DNA of 64,000 nt from CADEFX01 sp963840425 (GTDB taxonomy: Bacteria > Pseudomonadota > Alphaproteobacteria > Rhizobiales > Hyphomicrobiaceae): assembly GCA_963840425.1 (NCBI GenBank), contig CAWIYZ010000011.1:62001-126000 (forward strand). The letters are read 5' to 3'. Every line of letters begins with the position of its first letter. Within the stretch, counting starts at the first letter, position 1. This document shows positions 51,130-59,749 of this stretch, in pieces. The notes beneath the pieces are model-generated. The model made no database searches. It was not told the DNA's origin and was given only the letters and a program-made list of their open reading frames with translations. The translations under genes were made by a program, and so were the position numbers.

Positions 51130-52380
51130 TCAATGACTGCGGGAGGTAGCGCCGAAATCGCGCAGAGCGGCCTCGCCCACCCGCCAGCCGAGTTCATGGC
51201 CGTCGACATCGGCGCTGCGGAAGTGAATTCCACCCCAGACGCGCGCATCGTTGACCTCCTTGGAGATGGCGGAAAAGCTATCGAAACTGCGCGTCACGCC
51301 AAACACCGGGGGATAGGTGATGCTCACGCGTACACTGTCAGTCTTGAGCTCGCCGCGCAACACAGCCTCGGCTGCCCCGGAAAAACACGCGTGCGCCGAT
51401 GGATATTCCGGGTGCGGCGGTGTGCCAAGCAACGGCTCCCAGGCCGCATCCCCCGCGAGCGTCGGGAGTTTTAGGGCGGCAGCCGCGCGGATCGCCGTAA
51501 TCGGCCGCCAGTGCAGGCGATCATACTTGTCCTTAAAGCAGGCGACCTGGGAGTCCGCGACGGCAACCGACAACAGGGCGAAGAGACGCAAGTTGTCGAG
51601 CACAGCGGCGTTGCGCTCAGCGGCCGCCGCCCTTGCCGCCGCGAACCATGGCACCCCAGTCTGTACCGTCCAAAACACGGCTGCCGCCGTTTGATCGGCA
51701 GTCCGCACGCTACTGTGCCGCGCGCCAAGCAGCTTCACCTCATCGAAGTCGGCCTTGAATTGCGCGCTGTCCAGGCGGGGCGGACCCTGAGTTTTGTAGC
51801 TATCGTCGAGCCGAATCACGAAAGGCTTAACTGCGCCCCAATGACCTAAGATCGGCTGTATGGAGTGTGGCGGGGTCAGTTGATAAGAGCCTGGCCCATC
51901 TTTCAGCTTGATGTCCGCCCTCTGCGTGGACCCATCTGTAGCACGCAATTCCAACAGCTTTTCGGCCACCATCTGCCCAAGCTTCACGCCATTCGTCTTT
52001 GGCGGACCTTCGGCAACGCTCGACAGCGCGGATTTATAGGCGGCGTCGACCGGAGCGGATTGCGCCGGCGTGAGGCGTCTCAGAACGGTATGCGCGGCAG
52101 CGGCCACGGCGGTCTCAAGTGAACTCGGCCCGTCGGGTTGGATGCCGGTAGCAAACAGCGCCGCCTTCTGATTGATCACGCGCGCAGCATCGTACATGGC
52201 AGCGTGCGTGATCGCGAGCACACGCGACTGCAAAATTGAGTTCGGCGGAACGGCCGTGGCCTCGATCGCAATGGCATTCCAATCAGTCGCGATGTCAGCC
52301 TTCGCTATCGAGCCGGTACCGAGCGCAATCACCAATGTAGCCACATTCACGAGTTGAGCGGAAAGCATGGCTATCTCCAT
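51130..52380 (-). CDS. Vanadium-dependent haloperoxidase-like protein
   Basis: A 416-residue exported protein (signal helix 'LSAQLVNVATLVIALGTGSI'). The PAP2/haloperoxidase motifs are present: K-x6-R-P in 'DKYDRLHWRPITAIR', P-S-A-H in 'HPEYPSAHACFSGAAEAVL' and R-x5-H in 'ARVWGGIHFRSADVDGHELG'. The order and spacing match bacterial vanadium haloperoxidase-like proteins; the H-A/S position suggests phosphatase-like members are possible too. The gene diverges from a LysR regulator, a typical arrangement for control. Start at 52380 gives the best signal peptide. Confidence 0.87.
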   Translation of the reverse strand: MEIAMLSAQLVNVATLVIALGTGSIAKADIATDWNAIAIEATAVPPNSILQSRVLAITHAAMYDAARVINQKAALFATGIQPDGPSSLETAVAAAAHTVLRRLTPAQSAPVDAAYKSALSSVAEGPPKTNGVKLGQMVAEKLLELRATDGSTQRADIKLKDGPGSYQLTPPHSIQPILGHWGAVKPFVIRLDDSYKTQGPPRLDSAQFKADFDEVKLLGARHSSVRTADQTAAAVFWTVQTGVPWFAAARAAAAERNAAVLDNLRLFALLSVAVADSQVACFKDKYDRLHWRPITAIRAAAALKLPTLAGDAAWEPLLGTPPHPEYPSAHACFSGAAEAVLRGELKTDSVRVSITYPPVFGVTRSFDSFSAISKEVNDARVWGGIHFRSADVDGHELGWRVGEAALRDFGATSRSH

Positions 52381-52493
52381 TCGCCGATCGTTGCTCCACA
52401 GGCCTTTTGAGAGAAAGCGTATGGCTTCACGTATCCATGCGTCCAATGCAATTGTTCGTTGCCTACCGATGCAAATATATTATGATTAGGCGC

Positions 52494-53438
52494 ATGAACT
52501 TTCGCCATCTCCGTGCCTTCGCGACGATAGTGGATGCCGGCGGATTTGCTCGCGCCGCCGCGCGCTTGCATGTGAGCCAACCGGCCCTTTCGCGACAGAT
52601 CCATGCCCTTGAGCTGGAGCTGGGACTATCGCTGTTCGATCGGGCAGGTCGCGGCGTTCGACTGACGTCACAGGGCGAGGACCTGCTACGACATAGCCGC
52701 CGTTTGCTGACAGACGTCAGCTCGCTCAGTGAGCGGGCGCGAGCCTTGAAGGCAGGACAGGCTGGTTTGCTTCGCGTCGGCGCCACACCGCAGGTGATCG
52801 AAAATCTTCTGGCAGATTTTCTTGCGGAATATGAGCGGCGGCATCCGCTCGTCGAGGTTGAGCTGAAGGAAGCGGGCGGGGCTCAGTTGGGGGACTTGCT
52901 CGATCGCGGCGGGATCGAGGTGGCTATCATGCCGGCGGGTGATGCCCGCTTCGAAGGACGGGCGCTGTATCCAATGTCTCTCCTGGCCGTGCTGCCCGAA
53001 GGCCACCGGCTGAGCCGGCGACGCTCGCTTGAGGTTGCGGAGCTGGAGAGTGAACCGCTGTTGCTTCTCAGCCGAGGTTTTGCATCACACGCGTGGTTCG
53101 AGGCAGCCTGCCAAATCGCGCATGTTCAGGGGCGTGTGGTCTTAGAGAGTGGAGCTCCCCAAACTATCATTGCTTTGGCGAGGACTGGGCACGGAATTGC
53201 CATCGTTCCCTCACCTGTGCGAATACCTCGCGATGGCGTCCGGATCGTGCCCGTCGTGCACCGTGGCGCTTCGATCGGCAGATGGACCGTTGCTGCGTGG
53301 GACGCGCGCCGATTTTTCGCTCCCTACGCCGAACTCTTTGTCAGTGAACTTATCGCCGCCACGCGCCGCGACTACCCCGGTCGTGATCTCGTTCGTCGCG
53401 CGCCGCCTCTACCGCCACCGAGGCAGTCGGAATCATGA
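52494..53438 (+). CDS. LysR-family transcriptional regulator
   Basis: A 314-residue LysR regulator beginning MNFRHLRAFATIVDAGGFAR, with the HTH 'AAARLHVSQPALSRQIHALE' and the effector-binding domain ('GLLRVGATPQVIENLLADFL', 'GIEVAIMPAGDARFEGRALY', 'TGHGIAIVPSPVRIPRDGV'). It is divergent from the haloperoxidase-like gene across a 113-base gap. LysR proteins usually control the divergent gene in response to a related small molecule. An ATG at 52482 would add four residues. Confidence 0.9.
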   Translation: MNFRHLRAFATIVDAGGFARAAARLHVSQPALSRQIHALELELGLSLFDRAGRGVRLTSQGEDLLRHSRRLLTDVSSLSERARALKAGQAGLLRVGATPQVIENLLADFLAEYERRHPLVEVELKEAGGAQLGDLLDRGGIEVAIMPAGDARFEGRALYPMSLLAVLPEGHRLSRRRSLEVAELESEPLLLLSRGFASHAWFEAACQIAHVQGRVVLESGAPQTIIALARTGHGIAIVPSPVRIPRDGVRIVPVVHRGASIGRWTVAAWDARRFFAPYAELFVSELIAATRRDYPGRDLVRRAPPLPPPRQSES

Positions 53439-53662
53439 CGCCCGGTAGCTCACAGCCCGGCGTCGTGCTCGGGCCGTTTAGTGGCATCTTGGATGCGCCA
53501 TGCACGTAGCTCAGATCTCTCAACATTGCTTTTGTCCGTGGCTCTTGGCTGGGGGTGCTCGTTGGAAATGTGGAAGTGCACCCGAGATTTGGGTGGCTGC
53601 CAACATGAGGCCGCGCCCCGTTAGCTGCAGCGCGTTGTAATGTGGTTCTGTATTCGCATTTT

Positions 53663-53680
53663 CAATACGGACCCGTATCA
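53663..53680. promoter_or_regulatory. TetR-type operator, copy 3
   Basis: CAATACG-gacc-CGTATCA, the same 7-4-7 palindrome as the pair upstream of the Rieske gene. It lies 37 bases past the stop codon of the tetR gene, away from any recognised promoter, so it may be a left-over of a rearrangement or serve an unseen transcript. Confidence 0.6.
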
Positions 53681-53716
53681 CGACTCGGCGAGGTTCCGTG
53701 AGCGCGTCAGGATCAG

Positions 53717-54289
53717 CTAGCGCTTTGAGCTGTCAGGATCGAGCAGAGAAGCGGTGCACGCAGCGATCAGCATTGCTCTCTTGCGCGGTGGTTGGTCTAT
53801 GAACAGCAAGCTCTGGCCGAAGATGAATGAGTAGAAGAGCACGGCCCGAGCCTGCGCATCTTGGGGCCTGAGGCCCATCTTCTGGTAAAGATCCTCAACG
53901 TTCTTCAAACGCTGGGTATCAACGCGCGCCACGGATTTTGCGGCGGCCCTGTCGGAGCGCGCCCACTGGCGGATGGCGAGCTCGATCGCCAAACCCTGGG
54001 CGCTGACGCGTTCTGAAAACAGCTTAATTACCGATTCAAGACGCACGGCTGCGCCTGCATCGGAAAGGGCCGTCTGCTTGTTGATGGCGGCGATGCGTCC
54101 CTCGCTCCAGGCATCCAGGATGGCGTCCAGTAGCGCGCGCCGATCTCTGAAGCGGCGGTAAAAGCCTCCCTTGGTCACTCCGAGGCGCTCGGCAACCACC
54201 TCGACGCGCACCCGATCAATGCCACCCTCGGCGAGTTCCGCCAACCCGGCCTCCACCCATTTCCCCGTTCCTTCGTCATCGGTGTCCAT
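53717..54289 (-). CDS. TetR-family transcriptional regulator
   Basis: A 190-residue TetR regulator. The N-terminal HTH reads 'GIDRVRVEVVAERLGVTKGG' then FYRRFRDRRALLDAIL; the C-terminal ligand domain has 'GLRPQDAQARAVLFYSFIFG'. It is divergent from the Rieske oxygenase gene; the 113 bases between them hold two copies of a palindrome with a third beyond the tetR stop. Repression of itself and of the oxygenase gene is the simplest reading. The ligand is not known. Confidence 0.9.
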   Translation of the reverse strand: MDTDDEGTGKWVEAGLAELAEGGIDRVRVEVVAERLGVTKGGFYRRFRDRRALLDAILDAWSEGRIAAINKQTALSDAGAAVRLESVIKLFSERVSAQGLAIELAIRQWARSDRAAAKSVARVDTQRLKNVEDLYQKMGLRPQDAQARAVLFYSFIFGQSLLFIDQPPRKRAMLIAACTASLLDPDSSKR

Positions 54290-54306
54290 GACAGCTCTCT
54301 AGATTG

Positions 54307-54360
54307 TGATACGGGACCGTATTGCGTGGGCCAATCGCCGCGTGATACGGGAGCGTATCA
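54307..54360. promoter_or_regulatory. Paired TetR operators
   Basis: Two 18-base palindromes of the type TGATACG-N4-CGTATYA: TGATACG-ggac-CGTATTG at 54307-54324 and TGATACG-ggag-CGTATCA at 54343-54360, the second with perfect arms. Centre-to-centre distance is 36 bases, between three and four helical turns. They lie between the TetR start (54289) and the oxygenase start (54403), the expected place for TetR control of both genes. Confidence 0.8.
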
Positions 54361-54402
54361 GCGTGTGGAGGCTGCGCAAAGCCCGCTCAATCGGGTTGTC
54401 AG

Positions 54403-55591
54403 GTGAACCGCGAACGCCAGATCAGTCTCTTGAAGAAGTTGCTGCACTACGTCGACACCAAGACCACCGCGATGGCCGAGGCCCCATGGCACAACGACGG
54501 TTCGGTCTACTTTGATCCGGATCATTTGGTCCGCGAGCAGCAGATTCTTTTCCGGCGTCACCCACTTCTGATGGGCTTCGCCTCCGACTGGGCCGCGCCC
54601 GGCGCATTTCGCACCGACGATTATGCCGGTGTACCAATCCTTCTCGTGCGGGCGCCTGACGGCAAGCTGCGTGCGTTCCTCAATGTGTGTCGCCATCGCG
54701 GTGCCAAGGTCGCCAAGGGCTGCGGCAACGCCCGCCTGTTCGTATGCCCGTACCATGCCTGGATCTACGATCTTGCGGGCCAGGTGAGAGGCATACCAGA
54801 CGAGCGCTGTTTTGCCGGCGTTCGAGACCAACGACCGTCACTGATACCGTTACCGCTCTGCGAAAAGCATGGGCTTGTTTGGGTGATGCCGACGCCGACC
54901 CGCGACGGTGTCGACGAGTTTGACATCGACCCATGGCTATCCGGTCTTGGGACCGAACTCGGCTCGTACGGTTTCGGCTCCTGGTCCTTCTACGATAGGC
55001 GCGTGATCCCCGAGACGATGAACTGGAAGATTTCTCGTCGATACCTTTCACGAGGGTTACCATATCGGTTTCTTGCACCGGGACTCACTGAAAGAGGTGT
55101 TGCACGGCAATGTCACGGATTTCGAAGCATTCGGGCTCAACCATCGGCTTGTCATGCCTCGCAAGAAGCTCGAACGCCTGAAAACGGAACCCGAAGAGCA
55201 TTGGGATCTAATGTGGAATACGACACTGATCTACGCGCTGTTCCCCAACACGCTGCTGATGGTGCAGGGGGACCATGTGGAACTCGCGCGCATCTTCCCA
55301 AGCCAAGGGTGCGTCGATCGTGCGGTTATGGAGCTTGCGCTCTATGTGCCAAAGGCACCTAGCACCGACGAAGAACGCACTCATTGGGATAAGAACATGC
55401 AATTGGTGCTCGATGTTGTAACGGGCGAAGATTTTCCGGCCGGGCGCAGCATCCAGATGGGCCTCACGTCGGGCGCGCAGACCCATCTGGTGTACGGGCG
55501 CAACGAACCGGCCATGATCCACTATCACCAGTCGATGCGGAGCGCACTTGGCCTCGGGGCGATCGATCAGACCGTTCAGGCCGCAGAATAG
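54403..55591 (+). pseudogene. Rieske aromatic-ring-hydroxylating dioxygenase alpha subunit, one frameshift
   Basis: From GTG 54403 the frame has 'VRAPDGKLRAFLNVCRHRGA' and 'GNARLFVCPYHAWIYDLAGQ', the C-x-H ... C-x2-H Rieske iron-sulfur cluster. Near 55030 the frame changes by one base: 'RRVIPETMNWKI' continues as 'VDTFHEGYHIGFLHRDSLKE', which holds the D-x-x-H-x-x-x-H mononuclear iron site, and runs to 55591 ('NTTLIYALFPNTLLMVQGDH', 'YHQSMRSALGLGAIDQ'). Restored length is about 396 residues, normal for the family. Both metal sites are intact. The substrate is unknown, and no beta subunit, ferredoxin or reductase is adjacent. Two TetR operators lie directly upstream. Confidence 0.85.
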
Positions 55592-55597
55592 CCGCCA

Positions 55598-55765
55598 ATG
55601 GAATTGCGATTGTTGGACGCCGGTGTTCACCGCGTCGCTATCAGCGAGGCGCGCGGCTTCCCTCACGACGGCGAGCGGATCATCGACGTGGCTGAGGAGT
55701 ATGTGCGCGGCGTCAAAGGCACCGTTGTTGCGATGGGCCCGATCGTTGGCCGTCAGGAATTGTGA
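55598..55765 (+). CDS. Short protein after the oxygenase, possibly a partial gene
   Basis: A 55-residue frame starting six bases after the oxygenase stop: MELRLLDAGVHRVAISEARG then 'FPHDGERIIDVAEEYVRGVK' and 'GTVVAMGPIVGRQEL'. The text is protein-like and could be a small partner or the end of a longer gene. No family is recognised. The start overlaps with no clear ribosome site. Likely in the same transcript as the oxygenase if real. Confidence 0.4.
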   Translation: MELRLLDAGVHRVAISEARGFPHDGERIIDVAEEYVRGVKGTVVAMGPIVGRQEL

Positions 55766-56279
55766 GACGTGGCCTTAGCGCCGGCGCCAACGGGCAGCGC
55801 ATGTACCATTGCGCGCCGCCGAACGGTCGCGGTGAGCGGATCAGGCCAAGGGTCTGGTCCAGATTGGGGAAGCTGCAGGTGCAGCCAGCTCTCAGAGGTC
55901 TCGGAGAAGTAGGCGGTGGGGGGTGGCCACGTCTGTTCCGATGTTCCAACGCGGACGTGATGCCGGACGGTCCGAATCTTCGGAGATGTGTCACTTAAGA
56001 GACGCTACGGAACCGGCGAGCCTAGCTCTGTGCGTCAGGCCAACTTTGTAGGGCCATGCGGCGGTGGTTTGTTTCACACCAAGCGGCCGAAGCCGGATGG
56101 CCGAGACGCGTAAGTCGAAGTGAAGAACACGGCCGGCCCCAGTTCTTCACCTCATGCTCGTGCCGCACCGACTGCGTCGGCCATCCATCGGTCCGTTAGC
56201 ACCACATTGGGAGTGCGAGCGCCTCGGTAATCCGCTCGGCCGCATTCTCATGGACGCCGTGCGTCCTGTGCTGCGGCGT
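55766..56279. other. Gene-free region
   Basis: 514 bases between the oxygenase locus and a minus-strand lipoprotein gene. Reading all frames gave only short, low-complexity or shadow-type text. No repeat or strong hairpin was noticed. Confidence 0.4.
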
Positions 56280-56606
56280 TCATGTTTCCGCTGCTGTTCC
56301 TGTTGGGCCGGCGTCTTGCACCCATTCGATGCGGATACCTTTCTCAGCCATGCAGCCTTTGAATGCGGCCTGTTGCACTTTGGCTTGCTCAATTGAGCGA
56401 CCGATGCCGTAGGTGTCACCGCTCAGTCTCGGCACCCCATCTCGGGCGACCTGCGCCCTGGCTGCGCACTCTGTCCTGGCCTGCTCTTCGGTGGCCAACA
56501 CGAGCGGCGCTCCGTCGAGCCGCGATAGCTCTACCCGCTGCGCTTGCGACGATGCGCATCCACTTAGCGCGAAGCAGACGGCTAAACCGCCGAAACGGCG
56601 AACCAT
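56280..56606 (-). CDS. Small putative lipoprotein
   Basis: A 108-residue protein from ATG 56606: 'MVRRFGGLAVCFALSGC' ends in the lipobox L-S-G-C, so lipidation is expected. The mature part 'VLATEEQARTECAARAQVAR' and 'IGRSIEQAKVQQAAFKGCMA' has two cysteines and a helical look, as seen in small lipoproteins of Bradyrhizobium relatives. Function unknown. Confidence 0.7.
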   Translation of the reverse strand: MVRRFGGLAVCFALSGCASSQAQRVELSRLDGAPLVLATEEQARTECAARAQVARDGVPRLSGDTYGIGRSIEQAKVQQAAFKGCMAEKGIRIEWVQDAGPTGTAAET

Positions 56607-56918
56607 CGTGCACCTCGAATGTCTGCACACGGCACGTACATCGATTCGCTCGCTTGTGCGAAGCTGGCAAGTTGCCGATGTAAATCTGTTCGGCCGATCC
56701 CCAATGGCCGGGTAACCGGACTGGCAATGCCATAGTCACTGTTGGCTGCGCTCGCCGCTCGGCTCCGGGTGAACGGAGATTGCACCCGCGCTTGGCTTCG
56801 GGGTGTCCCCTAAGGGCATATACCGATGAGACCGTTTGGCGCGTGTCGGAAACCCCGCCCTATGTCAGCCATTTTTATCGGGAGATTTGGGATCATGGCT
56901 GTGTTGAGGGGGGATTGC

Positions 56919-57158
56919 ATGCCGAAGTACTATTTCAATCTCAAGGGCAATGGCGATCTCATAGAGAGCGACCGGCCCATACAATTTCCGTGTCTCGCCA
57001 CGGCCAAAGCCGATGCCTTAGCGATTGTCCGCGGCATGCTGGCCGACCTGCCGGGTGACTGGCAGTGCGGGACCATTGGCTTCGCTTTTGAGATTTGCAA
57101 CGAGGCGGGCGAGGTGCTCGATATCGTCAAGTTTGAAGACGCCGTGCTTCTGCATTAG
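56919..57158 (+). CDS. DUF6894-type small protein
   Basis: A 79-residue protein starting MPKYYFNLKGNGDLIESDRP, with 'ATAKADALAIVRGMLADLPG' and the ending 'EVLDIVKFEDAVLLH'. This is the pattern of small DUF6894 proteins found in many copies in Hyphomicrobiales ('M-P-x-Y-(Y/F)-F-x-x-x'). The ATG has a GAGGGGGG upstream. Function unknown. Confidence 0.78.
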   Translation: MPKYYFNLKGNGDLIESDRPIQFPCLATAKADALAIVRGMLADLPGDWQCGTIGFAFEICNEAGEVLDIVKFEDAVLLH

Positions 57159-57299
57159 GTACCGCACTCGCTTTTCCGCCGGACGTAATCCGGGTTGCAG
57201 AGTTAACCGCACGTCACGGTAGTTTCTACGTCCGCGCCAGCATGCCCTAGCCTAACAAAGACACGTGGCTTTGCTCGCCACTGGCCCAAGCGTGTGGCC

Positions 57300-57932
57300 A
57301 TGACCCGCATCCTGATCGCTGATGATCATGCCGTGGTGCGCTCGGGTGTCCGACGCATCATCGAAAGTCATGCGGGCTGGACTGTCGTCGCCGAGGCCGC
57401 TGACGGCAAAGACGCCATCGACAAGGCCATTGCCACCAAGCCTGACGTGGCCATCCTCGATGACGCGCTTCCCCGGATCAACGGCATTGAAGCCACGCGC
57501 CAGATTCGCCTGCGTGCACCGAACGTCGAGGTGCTGATCCTTACGGAGCACGACAACGAGATCATCATGCGCGACGCGTTCAGCGCGGGCGCACGCGGCT
57601 ATCTTCTAAAGACAGAAGCCGAACAAGAGCTGGTGGCCGCCATCGAAACCCTTGCGGCGCATCGGCCACATTTGACCAGCAGGGCTATGGAGGCGCTGCT
57701 CGCGGTCTTTCTGACCGATGCGCAGCCGGCCAAGCAGCTGCTGACGCCCCGCGAGCGCATAGTCTTACAATTGGTCGCCGAAGGGCACAGCAACAAAGGA
57801 ATTGCCCAGGTCCTCAGCGTCAGCATCAAAACGGTGGAGACGCACCGTGCTGCGATCATGCGCAAGCTTGAGCTGACCTCGACGGCGGCTTTGGTGCGCT
57901 ACGCCGTGCGCAACAAGCTGATTGAGCCTTGA
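57300..57932 (+). CDS. NarL/FixJ-type response regulator
   Basis: A 210-residue regulator with a receiver domain 'MTRILIADDHAVVRSGVRRI' (the D-D pair), 'DVAILDDALPRINGIEATRQ' (phospho-acceptor aspartate) and 'LKTEAEQELVAAIETL' (switch lysine), and a LuxR HTH 'LTPRERIVLQLVAEGHSNKG' then IAQVLSVSIKTVETHRA. The aspartate is preceded by D-D rather than the usual hydrophobic-hydrophobic-D-x, but the acceptor is intact. No kinase is adjacent; the truncated PAS sensor at 45912 is one possible partner type. Confidence 0.9.
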   Translation: MTRILIADDHAVVRSGVRRIIESHAGWTVVAEAADGKDAIDKAIATKPDVAILDDALPRINGIEATRQIRLRAPNVEVLILTEHDNEIIMRDAFSAGARGYLLKTEAEQELVAAIETLAAHRPHLTSRAMEALLAVFLTDAQPAKQLLTPRERIVLQLVAEGHSNKGIAQVLSVSIKTVETHRAAIMRKLELTSTAALVRYAVRNKLIEP

Positions 57933-57937
57933 ACCGA

Positions 57938-58300
57938 TCATGTTTCCGCTGCGCGCGCAGGCTCCTCGTTGAGTCGCCGGACGGCCGGGGTATGCGGATG
58001 TGGTGAGCGAGGATTCGCGTGATTCAAGCCTAACTCGGCCGCAGCCAGCTTGTTCGCCTGTGCATCAGACGCTGCGCGGGACGCTGGCGGCGGCTTCCCA
58101 GGTGACATTGCCGCAGGTTCCGCAGCAGAGTCCGCGCGGCAGTACGGCAAGGCGCAGCACGCGCCGGCCACAACCGGCGGGGCAGACGAAGTAATGTTGC
58201 CAGCCGCGAGCGCGAGGAACGCCGCACCCGGTGCCAGAGCGGCACCGCCGCGCACATCGCCTTCGGCAGCACTTACAGATTCCGGTGCAGTTCTACCCAT
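57938..58300 (-). CDS. Possible alanine-rich protein
   Basis: A 120-residue frame starting MGRTAPESVSAAEGDVRGGA with one hydrophobic stretch ('GAAFLALAAGNITSSAPPVV'). It is compositionally plausible but shows no family text and its base use is similar to shadow frames in GC-rich DNA. The frame ends 5 bases past the stop of the convergent response-regulator gene. Given only as an alternative to empty sequence. Confidence 0.2.
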   Translation of the reverse strand: MGRTAPESVSAAEGDVRGGAALAPGAAFLALAAGNITSSAPPVVAGACCALPYCRADSAAEPAAMSPGKPPPASRAASDAQANKLAAAELGLNHANPRSPHPHTPAVRRLNEEPARAAET

Positions 58301-58423
58301 AGGTCGACCTTGCTAGCGCATCCGCTGTCTGCGGAAGATAGCCATCAACGCGCGACCTGGACCTGCTCTTGACCGGAAAGTCGGCGTCTCCTCGCGCGAC
58401 GTGCTCCTCATGGAGGCGAGTAT

Positions 58424-58450
58424 GAAAAAGGCTGCCTCACAGGGCAGCCT
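58424..58450 (-). terminator. Intrinsic terminator for the minus-strand lipoprotein
   Basis: On the minus strand an AGGCTGCC / GGCAGCCT stem with a six-base loop (stem arms 58429-58436 and 58443-58450) is followed by TTTTTC. It lies about 55 bases after the stop of the small lipoprotein gene at 58505 and fits a rho-independent terminator well. Confidence 0.8.
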
Positions 58451-58504
58451 GAGTTTCAATCCTGCGATTCGATGTCGAACCGCAATTTTGCGGTAGGACC
58501 TTGT

Positions 58505-58639
58505 TTACTTAGCAACTGATTGCTGCGCCGCGATATCCGCGGCACCGAGCCCTCTCGGTTCCGGAATTTCGCGACGGCAGCCCAGCGTGGTTGCAGCGAT
58601 GACCACGAGAACGGCCACGCAAAGTGTATGTCGAACCAT
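58505..58639 (-). CDS. Very small lipoprotein
   Basis: A 44-residue protein: signal 'TLCVAVLVVIAATTLGC' with the lipobox L-G-C, then a short tail 'RREIPEPRGLGAADIAAQQS'. GGAGAA precedes the ATG on the minus strand and a good terminator follows at 58424-58450, so it is a complete transcription unit. Function unknown; perhaps a tiny anchored lipoprotein of the entericidin size class but without its sequence. Confidence 0.7.
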   Translation of the reverse strand: MVRHTLCVAVLVVIAATTLGCRREIPEPRGLGAADIAAQQSVAK

Positions 58640-58858
58640 GAGGGTTCTCCTGAATTTGAGAGATCGCATGCAGTCACTGGCGAATAACCCGATTCGCAGA
58701 AAATGCTGTGGGCCGGTGAATTGACTCTTTGAGATTCGCAACAATTCGTGGCGATGCCGCAACAGTCGGATTCGATACACTTTCGAAATCACCCTTAAGC
58801 AAATCACAGGGATGTTTGACCAAAATGATTGCTTCCTCGCAAGCCAGGGGCAGTCCGA

Positions 58859-59320
58859 ATGCTTCGCTATTCTCATCCAATTGCGGCGTGGCCATTCCTT
58901 TGCTTGGTGGCGAGCGTTGCAACCCTGGCGATCTTGACAGTCCCAGCGCCAGCCGTGGCGGGTTCGCTGTTAGCTCGGGTCGACCTTTCGCAGCAAAGAA
59001 TGGAGGTCTACACCGACGGGCGTAAGCACCATGTTTGGGCAGTTTCTACCGGCCGTGACGGCTGGAATACGCCGCCCGGCAGGTACTATCCATTCGCGCT
59101 CACACGCCAATATTATTCGAGCCGATGGAATATGAATCTACCCTATTTGATTTCCATCAGCCGCGACGGTATCGCGATCCACGGCACCGAGTTGAGCGGC
59201 AAGTTGGGTAGCCGTGCTTCCCACGGCTGCATTCGGCTGAGCGTTTCCAATGCCGCCACGCTCTACGGTCTCGTGCAAAAATACGGCATGGCAAACACCG
59301 AGGTCATAGTGACCCGCTAG
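58859..59320 (+). CDS. L,D-transpeptidase (YkuD domain)
   Basis: A 153-residue exported enzyme with a signal peptide ('AAWPFLCLVASVATLAILTV'). The YkuD domain has 'LSQQRMEVYTDGRKHHVWAV', 'GWNTPPGRYYPFALTRQYYS', 'GIAIHGTELSGKLGSRASHG' then CIRLS, which contains the conserved H-G and catalytic S-H-G-C-I-R. The enzyme makes 3-3 peptidoglycan crosslinks or links proteins to peptidoglycan. It is short, with the catalytic domain alone. Start 58859 is preferred over 58829. Confidence 0.92.
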   Translation: MLRYSHPIAAWPFLCLVASVATLAILTVPAPAVAGSLLARVDLSQQRMEVYTDGRKHHVWAVSTGRDGWNTPPGRYYPFALTRQYYSSRWNMNLPYLISISRDGIAIHGTELSGKLGSRASHGCIRLSVSNAATLYGLVQKYGMANTEVIVTR

Positions 59321-59391
59321 ATATTCCTGGCGCGTCCTCATTACGCATTCGATTACGCTGGAGAGGCCGCGCACAAAGGTGCGGGGACCCG

Positions 59392-59688
59392 TCACTTACG
59401 CTTGTTGAATGCCGGGCGCGGCGCTGGATCGTTCGCCGGCACTCGCCGGGCACTCGCCTTCAACGCTTCCTTGAGCGTGACTGGCCGCCCGTGCTTCTTG
59501 AGCAAGTCACGGAAGGCCTCGTCGGCCAGCTCTTGCAGCGACTTCATGCTGTCGCGCGCCAGAAGCCCGAGCGCCTGATAGGTCTCAGAGTCGAACTCAA
59601 TGCGCTTGCGAATGGGTGGGCTCGATGGCTGGTGGATGCGCAGGCTGGGCAGCTCTTGCCTATACCCTAGCAAGCTAACTGAACTCAC
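59392..59688 (-). CDS. Small ribbon-helix-helix-like protein
   Basis: A 98-residue protein with 'RKRIEFDSETYQALGLLARD' then 'SMKSLQELADEAFRDLLKKH', a strand-helix-helix pattern like ribbon-helix-helix DNA-binding proteins and type II antitoxins, followed by a basic tail ('LKEALKASARRVPANDPAPR'). No toxin gene is directly adjacent. A shorter start at a later residue is possible. The family is frequent in Hyphomicrobiales. Confidence 0.6.
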   Translation of the reverse strand: MSSVSLLGYRQELPSLRIHQPSSPPIRKRIEFDSETYQALGLLARDSMKSLQELADEAFRDLLKKHGRPVTLKEALKASARRVPANDPAPRPAFNKRK

Positions 59689-59749
59689 GAGAAGTCTGAA
59701 CGGAGGTTCGTTGGGACACGCTCTAGCCCGTTGATGTCAATGACGCGAC

